A stretch of 64,000 nt of DNA from Petrosia ficiformis (Eukaryota; Porifera; Demospongiae; Haplosclerida; Petrosiidae). Of the stretch, positions 1 to 17,000 are shown in pieces (position 1 is the first letter of the stretch; each line of letters begins with the position of its first letter). The notes beneath the pieces are model-generated. The model made no database searches. It was not told the DNA's origin and saw only the letters and a list, made by a program, of their open reading frames with translations. Location of the stretch: NCBI GenBank assembly GCA_947044365.1, contig OX345647.1, positions 5,566,510-5,630,509 of the forward strand, given 5' to 3'. Position numbers and translations under genes: made by a program.

Positions 1-7832
<7,832 letters not shown>

Positions 7833-7907
7833 TTTGATTGGCTGTGAAAAGATAAAATGAATTAGTCTATTGAGTTTGTGTATGTACAAAGCATTATACA
7901 TATATAT

Positions 7908-7939
<32 letters not shown>

Positions 7940-8132
7940 AGTTATATACAGCTTTTAGATATTTAGATAGAGAATGTACAATAGACACATAGACACATAG
8001 ACACATTGACACATATTTACCTTATTCAAAGATCAAAGATTTCCTGTGAACTTACAAACCATACCACACCCTTACTTCACCACGCCCACTAATTGCCACA
8101 CCCAGTAACCAACACGTGCTCGGCCCTGTACA
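7833..8132. promoter_or_regulatory. Divergent GAK/FARSA promoter region
   Basis: Only 300 bp separate the GAK start codon (minus, 7832) and the FARSA start codon (plus, 8133). The gap must hold both 5' UTRs and promoters, unless there are further 5' exons. It contains a TA dinucleotide run (about 7898-7940) and a CACGTG palindrome at 8113-8118, 15 bp from the FARSA ATG. Confidence 0.6.
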
Positions 8133-11100
8133 ATGGCCAACAAATCTGAGATTATTGCTGAAGAGATTTTACAAATCCTTGCTACCAGATCGGAGTTGGA
8201 ATCGTATCAGTACGCATGCGAGACAGGTAGAGACCATCAAGTAGTTATAGGAGCAGTAAAAAGTCTGGAATCATTAGGAGATGTATGTGATTATAAATTA
8301 GTTAATTAACTTTATATGATCACGTGATTAATAGGTTGTTTCAACAGAGCAGCAGCAGCTGGAACGATGGGAGTTGACGGATGAAGGGAATAATGTGGTA
8401 GAATATGGTTCTCATGAGGCTCGCCTATACAATGCTGTTAGACCTGACGAAGGTACTTTACAATCAGAATTAATGGTTAGTGCTACAAGAGTTGATGGTA
8501 TATAATAATACATATTATATATATATATATATATATAGTTATTTAGTTGGATGATACAGTGGTTGTAGAAAAGTGCTGCTTAAATACTCACTTTTCGGCC
8601 ATTTTGTTTGTGAAGCCAATAAAATGTGACGTCACTAGTTTCATTCTTGTATTACAAATTTAATTTGCTTTATCAGCAAAATAGCAAGCATTTAAATCGA
8701 AATGGTGGACTTTCATAAACTTACAGGGGTATGGAACTCTGAGCCAACTGCAGGACATTTTAACCTATTTTCATCACTCTTGTCCTAATCCCTATATAGT
8801 TTGTATACAGCTCAGTTTCAATCTACCTAGGTTTATCAGATAATGTCCTGTATGACTGGCTGTTCCACACCACAGTAAACATGTCACATACAATTTGATA
8901 CACACATATACCTCTTGACTGACTATCATCACATTATTGTAGTCCAGTATTCCCAATGCAAAGATAGGATTCAACAAGGCAATGTCTAGTGGATGGTTAA
9001 GAATTGATAAGAGCCCATCAGCTGGAGGAGGACCTCGAGTCTTTAGAAAGGTTTTTTTGTTCATTCAATTTAAGATCCTTTTAAAAGTCTTTAATAATAG
9101 GTATCCTCTATTAGCGATTCTGTTCAGGAACTACTAGGTACTCTGAAATCTGGAGGTACCCTCAACGAAGAAAGTCTTAAGGATTTCAAGAAAAGGAAGC
9201 TCATTGCAAACTTGTAAGTCAGTTACTAATTAATTACTAATCTGTCAACTGATCAATTTACCACCATTAATTTTTATACAATTAATTAATTACTAATCAA
9301 GTTACTAATCAATTATATATCAATTACATATCAATGAATCAATTATATATCGATTACTGATCAATTACATATCACTATGCCATCACTAATCAATTATGTA
9401 TCAATTACTGATCAATTACATATCAATGAATCAATTATATATCAATTACATATCAATGAATCAATTATATATCACTATGCCGCCATCACTAATCAATTAT
9501 GTATCAATTACTGAACAATTACATATCAATGTACCATTGCTAATCAATTATATATCAATTACTGATCAATTACATATCAATGAATCGATTATATATCGAT
9601 TACTGATCAATTACATGTACGTATCAATATGCCATTACTTATCAATTATACATCAATGTCAATTATACACATTACAGTGTGTAATATAGGGCACTAAATA
9701 GAATAACTATAATGAAGTTCTCAGTCAGTTCATAGTTAGAACTCAGTTTCTTCTTGTAGAATAATAAAGAGTTTCATAGTACGACAAGGTCCATCTTTTG
9801 TTACAAAAATCAAGAAACAAGAAACAGAATTAACTGCAGAAATGCTATTAAGGTTTGGATTTTGATTAATTTCATTAGCGGAAATACAATTAACAATTAA
9901 TTTTTTTAAGTGGTTCATGGAAAACAAAAGAGTTTAAGTCTTATAATTTTGATGCCCTCGGAGGTCCGCCCACTTGTGGTCACTTTCATCCTCTTATGAA
10001 AGTACGAACAGAAATTAGACAAGTTTTCCTTGAAATGGGGTCAGTTTGTGAATAAACAGGATATTTTCAGTATACTTGTATCATAAATTGTTGGTTTTTC
10101 AAGGTTCTCCGAAATGCCTACTAACAATTTTATTGAAAGTTCTTTCTGGAATTTTGATGCTCTATTTCAACCTCAACAACATCCTGCTCGAGATGCTCAT
10201 GACACATTCTTTTTAAAAGGTAATTCAAAATTATTTTCTGTACTCATAATTAGAAACATATAAACAAATAAGGAAATACGAAATGATTACTGTCACATGA
10301 TCGGATCATCAGTATATATATATGATTATACACTGTCACATGATCAGATCCTCAGTACTCATATGCTTATACACTCTGTCACATGATCAGATCCTCAGTA
10401 TTCATATGATTTCCCAACGAAGTATTTGGAGCGAGTCAAAACAACTCATCAATCTGGAGGATTTGGATCAATAGGGTAATGATCCACTCTATCTATCCTT
10501 AAATCTATCTGTCCATTTGTTAGATATCAATATGATTGGAAATTAGAAGAAGCTCAGAAGAATATTTTAAGGACACACACGACAGCTGTTAGTGCTCGAA
10601 TGTTATACAAAATTGGTCAACAGGTTAGTCAGTATAACTCTGTATATTTTAGTATACTTTTGTGCATGGTACGTAATTGGTATTGATGTTTATGACCTGT
10701 AGGGCCATCCCTATGATTGCTTTCCCACGGGTTCGAACTATATATATATATATATATATTTTCTTGTGTCCACCTGCGCGAGTATGCGTTGTATACGTAG
10801 TTAAGGAAGTTGCATCATTCCCGGGGGCTCGGTCAATTAATGGGTGTGGCACGTAAAAAGAAGGCGCACTCGAGCTCTACACGAGTCTACAGACCAGCAG
10901 AAAGAAAGCTGCCTGTAGCTAAGTAACTTACGTAGAAACTGGAACTAGTAGCTAGCTATTCTGCCTGAAATATATTCCTGAAGTTCTACCAGCTCCTTTG
11001 AAAGGTCAGGAGAGTAGATAATCAAAATAATAACTATAATAAGCTGATGTGTTTTAGGCATGATAAAGTCAGCCATGATTACTGAATGCTGGACACCACA

Positions 11101-13864
11101 AAGCAGTCATATATGAGATACCTTTGTCTTCACTTAAATTTGTAAAGCAATCATAGGGATGTTTTTTTTCTCTATATACACTTGTTTCATTGCAAAATCA
11201 CTCGTTTCAGATTGAGCCGAAACTGTTTCTAGAGTTAGATAATGATGTCCTTGTTATGTTTCCAAAGTGGTTTTGATCAATAATATTATCCTTATTATGT
11301 TTACAAAGTGGTTTTGATCAATAGTATTATCTGTTAGAACCGTGAGCATTTTAGTATTCTCTCGAAATTCGAATTTTTACCCTGAACTAGCCTTGGTATT
11401 GATTTTTTCATTGCAAAATCAGTTGTTTCAGATTGAGCCGAAACTGTTTCTAGAGTTAGATAATGATGTCCTTATTATGTTTCCAAAGTGGTTTTGATCA
11501 ATAATATTATCTGTTAGAACCGTGAGCATTTCAGTATTCTCTCGAAATTCGAATTTTTACCCTGAACTATAGCCTTGGTATTGATTTTTTCATTGCAAAA
11601 TCAATCATTTCAGATTGAGCCGAAACTGTTTCTAGAGTTAGATAATGATGTCCTTATTATGTTTCCAAAGTGGTTTTGATCAATAATATTATCTGTTAGA
11701 ACCGTGAGCATTTCAGTATTCTCTCGAAATTCGAATTTTTACCCTGAACTATAGCCTTGGTATTGATTTTTTCATTGCAAAATCAATCATTTCAGATTGA
11801 GCCGAAACTGTTTCTAGAGTTAGATAATGATGTCCTTATTATGTTTCCAAAGTGGTTTTGATCAATAATATTATCTGTTAGAACCGTGAGCATTTCAGTA
11901 TTCTCTCGAAATTCGAATTTTTACCCTGAACTATAGCCTTGGTATTGATTTTTTTCATTGCAAAATCAATGGTTTCAGATTGAGCTGAAACTGTTTCTAG
12001 AGTTAGATAATGATGTCCTTGTTATGTTTCCAAAGTGGTTTTGATCAATAATATTATCTGTTAGAACTGTGAGCATTTTAGTATTTTCTCAAAATTCGAT
12101 TTTTTACCCTGAACTATAGCCTTGGTATTGATTTTTTCATTGCAAAATCAATCATTTCAGATTGAGCCGAAACTGTTTCTAGAGTTAGATAATGATGTCC
12201 TTATTATGTTTCCAAAGTGGTTTTGATCAATAATATTATCTGTTAGAACCGTGAGCATTTCAGTATTCTCTCGAAATTCGAATTTTTACCCTGAACTATA
12301 GCCTTGGTATTGATTTTTTCATTGCAAAATCAATCATTTCAGATTGAGCCGAAACTCTTTCTAGAATTAGATAATGATGTACTTGTTAAGTTTCCAAAGT
12401 GGCTTTGATCAATAATATTATCTGTTAGAACTGTGAGCATTTTAGTATTTTCTCAAAATTCGATTTTTTACCCTGAACTATAGCCTTGGTATTGATTTTT
12501 TCATTGCAAAATCAATCATTTCAGATTGAGCCGAAACTGTTTCTAGAGTTAGATAATGATGTCCTTATTATGTTTCCAAAGTGGTTTTGATCAATAATAT
12601 TATCTGTTAGAACCGTGAGCATTTTAGTATTTTCTCAAAATTTAAATTTTTACTTACCCTGAACTATTAATATACATAATTGGACCTTTGTATATTATTG
12701 CAGTGCTTTAGTATACTCTTGCACATGGCAAATATCAAAGTGAAGATCTGTATATTTTAGTATATTTTACAGTGCCTTTTGAATACTCTTGTGCATAGCG
12801 AATATACAGAATAGGGGAGTTCTGTATATTCTAGTGTACACTTGTGCATGTTTGTGCACATTCAAGCTGCTTTAAGAAGCCACTCTCCTTTCATATGGGG
12901 TGTGTGTTACGATGAGTAGCGATATAAACTTGTCATATTATAACATAGTAGATTACAAGTACTATTATTGTGTCGGAATGACAAAACAAGAAAAAGCCTC
13001 TATGAATCGGGGATTTGAACAAAAGAATTTGGTATCCAGGAAGTGTACTTCTTCCTGGTTACCATATTTAGTTTGGTTCCTGTACAATATAAAGCTCCTT
13101 TTTCTCTTTTCTTCACATACACTCTTCTTTTCCCCCTGGCTCTCTTCCCCCTGGTCCTCTTGTTCCTCTGGTCCTCTGGTCCTCTATATCTCTGGTCATT
13201 ACATAGAAAGAGTTCACTCCTGTGAAGTATTTCTCTATTGATCGTGTTTTCAGAAACGAGACTCTAGATGCTACTCATTTAGCTGAGTTTCATCAAATTG
13301 AGGGAGTGGTTGCTGACTATGATATCACTCTTGGAGACCTGATGGGTATATTACACTCCTTCTTCAGTAAAATGGGTAAGAAGGACAGACAGAAAGACAA
13401 TTGAATTTTTAAATGTTTTGAAGGCCAGAATGTCAAAAGTATATATATTTCATTTCTTTATAAAAATATAAATTAATGTAGTGATATTATGAAATAATTT
13501 TACTTATTTTTAGGAATTGAACGACTGAAGTTCAAACCAGCTTACAATCCTTATACTGAACCTAGTATGGAGGTATTTAGTTATCATAATGGACTCGGGA
13601 AATGGGTGGAGATTGGAAACTCTGGAGTGTTCCGTCCTGAAATGCTCCAACCAATGGGGTTACCCGAAAATGTGTCTGTTATTGCATGGGGTCTATCTCT
13701 TGAAAGGTGTGTGCATGCAAGATTTTAATTAATTAATCATACATCTATTTTAAAATAGACCCACAATGATAAAGTATGGATTATCAAATATTCGTGAATT
13801 GGTCGGTCACAAAGTCAATTTGGAAATGGTTTATAAAAATCCGATATGCAGGTTGGACAAGTAA
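8133..13864 (+). CDS. FARSA: Phenylalanyl-tRNA synthetase alpha subunit, cytosolic
   Basis: Catalytic subunit of cytosolic PheRS (alpha2beta2), which charges tRNA-Phe. Twelve exons read in phase: 8133-8282, 8335-8475, 8943-9050, 9101-9213, 9760-9852, 9911-10039, 10104-10219, 10391-10475, 10524-10623, 13207-13375, 13514-13706, 13759-13864. They encode 500 residues, close to the usual animal length. The start at ATGGCCAAC opens the N-terminal winged-helix region (SEIIAEEIL...[11 protein letters not shown]). Class II signatures are clear: [19 protein letters not shown] in exon 7, the motif 2 region ([20 protein letters not shown]) in exon 10, and motif 3 (WGLSLERPTMI) across exons 11-12. Intron 9 is 2.6 kb and holds a transposon-like element and a 182-bp satellite. 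Exon 3 is placed at the TAG before TCCAGTATT because only that acceptor keeps the frame. Confidence 0.96.
8728..8873. mobile_element. Family C dispersed element with GGTGTGGAA-type ends
   Basis: About 145-bp copy in FARSA intron 2. It runs from a degenerate GGGTATGGAACTCTGAG end, through CCTATTTTCATCACTCTTGT, to AATGTCCTGTATGACTGGCT and TTCCACACCA. Similar copies lie at 20.6, 48.8-49.1 and 51.0 kb. Confidence 0.6.
9280..9690. repeat. AT-rich minisatellite in FARSA intron 4
   Basis: Diverged tandem units built from CAATTACATATCAATGAAT, CAATTATATATCAAT and ATTACTGATCAATTACATAT. Fills most of intron 4. Confidence 0.85.
10285..10440 (+). repeat. Triplicated intron-exon border before FARSA exon 8
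   Basis: Three tandem copies of a roughly 50-bp block with GTCACATGATC(A/G)GATC and CTCAGTA(T/C)TCATATG. The last copy is the genuine acceptor (CAG before 10391) and first codons of exon 8; the two upstream copies are decoys in the intron. Confidence 0.8.
10706..11161. mobile_element. Non-autonomous DNA transposon-like element, family E
   Basis: A 456-bp element in FARSA intron 9 bounded by a perfect 18-bp terminal inverted repeat: CATCCCTATGATTGCTTT at 10706-10723 and its complement at 11144-11161. There is no transposase frame. Fragments with the same end and interior (GGTGTCCAACATTCAGTAAT, TGACTTTATCATGCCTGAAA) recur near 38.8 kb, and an end alone near 21.37 kb. Confidence 0.8.
11187..12665. 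repeat. 182-bp tandem satellite
   Basis: About eight head-to-tail copies. The marker TTTTTTCATTGCAAAATCA recurs at about 11403, 11585, 11766, 11948, 12131, 12313 and 12495, a step of 181-183 bp. Copies are nearly identical, suggesting recent amplification. Each carries AGATTGAGCCGAAACTGTTT and GAACCGTGAGCATTT. It fills FARSA intron 9 just after the family E element. Confidence 0.95.
12970..13090. mobile_element. Diverged family A hairpin element
   Basis: Contains TTTGGTATCCAGGAAGTG paired with CTTCCTGGTTACCATATT and TTCCTGTACAATATA. Lies about 120 bp upstream of FARSA exon 10. Confidence 0.55.
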
Positions 13865-13929
13865 TACAAACCAGAAATCACAAGTTTTGATGTAATTTTA
13901 ATAATTTTAATAATTTATACAAAAAATAA

Positions 13930-13941
13930 TTTATTAATAAA
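13930..13941. terminator. Bidirectional palindromic poly(A) signal, FARSA and TIKI
   Basis: The perfect 12-bp palindrome TTTATTAATAAA gives AATAAA on the plus strand (13936-13941) for FARSA, 72 bp after its stop. It also gives AATAAA on the minus strand (13930-13935) for TIKI, about 106 bp after its stop. It lies in the 177-bp gap between the two convergent stop codons. Actual cleavage sites are inferred. Confidence 0.65.
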
Positions 13942-14041
13942 TTTATCTACGATACATAGTATATAATAATGAATATATATTGTACACAAGTATATTATAT
14001 ATATAGTACAGTGTTTGATATATATAGTTCTATAATATTTA

Positions 14042-17000
14042 TTATAATATGATTCTTGATAGAATTACTAGTAAACATACAACTAATATTATTGGATTAA
14101 TAGTAGTTCTGATTGCCGAGTTGTGATCATCTGACTCGTGAATATCATTATCCAGTGATTTGGTTATTAAAATGTTATTTGTTGCCATAGCAATGGAACG
14201 TTTTACTATTGAGGATTTTATTATCGGTGATGATGAAGATGAAGTGGAGGGTGAGGGTGATGGAGTGGGAGACAGTGTGGAGGTGACTTCAACTGAGTCA
14301 ATTGTGTACCTGTATGGAGAGGGGGGAACATTTTATCATATTTGAGGATATTAAATACCTTTAATTATTGTCATATGTTGAATCTAGGAAGTTTAACTGA
14401 AGTGTGTCTAGTAATGAATGGTTTCTATTTAATGATACATGTATAAACTTTCTTCCATTTAAGACTGTCGCTAATTGGACACTCCCAAATACAAAACTGT
14501 AAAGAATGTTTGTGTCTATTGCTCTTGCTAATTTGCTTGATTGGGGAGAGCCCCACCTTTATGAATGCTCTCTGATCATGCTTGCTTAAATGTCACTTCA
14601 ATAGACGGTTACCACATTCTCTTATTTATTCAATGCAATGCTTGTTCAGGCTCACCTCGAGCCTCTCTGATCTGTCCACTAATACTGTTAAGTGTCAAGA
14701 GTCCATTACTTCAATATATATAGAGCAACACCCTTAATATTGAATCTTAGAGATATCCAGAGGTTGCAAATCCATCATTGTGGATTTAATTATCTATGCA
14801 CAACATAATTAATTCCAATGACATGTACTTTGTAGTGATTCATTAGTCCGGTACCCGCCCCTTTGCATAGAGGAAGAAGGGTGTGGTGACATACGTAAAC
14901 AATGCTCATGTAATTAAGACATTAAGGTGGAGTTGTCTTGAATGTATTTCTCCATCTTTTTGTATCTATGAAATTACAATGTAGCAGGAATGTTGCTACA
15001 GCATTACCCCTATGTATGTCACCAGACCCTTCCTCCTCTATGTGATGGGGTGGATACAAGACTAGTTATTTGTGTGCAACCTCCTCTAGTAGATCTCTAG
15101 ATACTGAAGTAGCCCCATTGATACTTACTTTGCTGTGTTATTTAAAACCTTTTGGAATATTTCCGTTATTTGCTCTTTAGATAAAGGTGATAGTGTAGTT
15201 CGAGGAGGTGTGGTCACTTTTTCTGGTGGCAATGTAATTAATGTCGGGATCGAGGATGGATCTCCTAATTCGATGATATTAGTTGGTAAGGCAGGGCTAC
15301 AGAGAGAGAGACGAGATTGTAGTGACATACATACCTATACATATCTGTACATATGTTAGTGATGATGTCATCAGTAATTATTCTGATGTAGCCAGACCCT
15401 CACACAGAAGATCTAGCACATATACTATATAAAGGTCATTCACATTCACCATGACCTCTGAAAATGTTCATAGGTTTAGTTTAGAAGGAGTAAATATCTT
15501 TTTACCTGCACCATTTTCCCATTCTTTTTTATATATCAAATTTCAATCCTTATTGAGTTACAGTATAATCATGTATTAACCTTATGATATTGAACAAGCT
15601 TACATGTAAAGTCATCACTTCCTAATTTTGAGGTAATCATGAATGTGAACAGACTTCAAATTATGTTACATGAACACTTTCATAGTCACATTATACGGTC
15701 TATTTCTTTCTTAGAATGCGAAGTGGATACATGATAGCTGATAATGAAAAGGCTTCATCACTTTATTTATCATGGCTTGTTAAAAACATAACATACTTTG
15801 TGTCTGTGTATTTTGTGTTGCTAAGGGAACCACTCTTTTAAAATGTGTGATTTGATTTGAGTGTATGTTCCGCTTTACAAAATAAGGTGAAAACACTTAC
15901 CCTTTAATTTGTAGTGTTGATGGTATATTTGTCACTATGTAATGGTTTCTACGAAGAATTTCCACAATTCCTTTTCTTCCAAGAAAATGACCTATAATAT
16001 AACAAGAGAATCTAATACCTATACTCTTTACAATAGACAATAAAAAATATTTGTAAATATTTACAAGTATATTGTAGTGGTTAATGAATATATAATGAGA
16101 TATACAATAGCTTGTATACATGTACATGTAATGTAATAAATAACAAGTCTATTGTTGTGGTTAATGAATATATAATGAGATATACAATAGCTTGTATACA
16201 TGTACATGTAATGTAATAAATAACAAGTCCATTGTTGTGGTTAATGAATATATAATGAGATATACAATAGCTTGTATACATGTACATGTAATGTAATAAA
16301 TAACAAGTCCATTGTTGTGGTTAATGAATATATAATGAGATATACAATAGCTTGTATACATGTACATGTAATGTAAAGTCCATTGTTGTGGTTAATGAAT
16401 ATATAATGAGATATACAATAGCTTGTATACATGTACATGTAATGTAATAAATAACAAGTCCATTGTTGTAGTTAATGAAAAAGAATTATTAAATGCAATT
16501 CCAAAAATATTTTCTTTTGTGTCAAAACACACAGTATGTTAGGAATTGTCATTAACTTGATCAAATCACTATGTTGCTAAGTTACATAATGCAGTTGCTA
16601 ACCAACGACAATTATAATTAAGATTATAAATTATTAGTAATTAATGTAGACTATAATTATGTCTATGCATATATAAAGAATTTAGGTTTTAATTTGATTA
16701 TTGTGCTATGAATGTTGCAACAGGTGTTATAAGGATTCTATTGTTTGCAGTCTTTTTCTTTCTCACGAAAATAGTAAATACTAAATTGAGTCATGCATTT
16801 TTTCCATTCAATAATAATGAGACTGATACTAGTGTGGTTTTAGTATGACATTAATGACTACTTTTAGTTATAGTATGACTAGTTTATCAAACTTTTAGTT
16901 TAGTTATAGTTTAATAATATTAGGCTTACTAAATGGGTTTTAATTTTAGTTTACTAACTAAAAGTGCTCATTATTTAACAATTTTCATTTTAGATCTGTA

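Noticed and set aside
9161..9520. Transposase or reverse transcriptase remnants among the repeats
   Set aside because: I looked for conserved transposase or RT motifs in the long introns (FARSA, LSM4, ORC1, MAST) and saw none; all elements here appear non-autonomous.
12900..13241. A 113-codon frame upstream of FARSA exon 10
   Set aside because: It overlaps a family A repeat and the acceptor of FARSA exon 10 in a different frame, with no recognisable protein.
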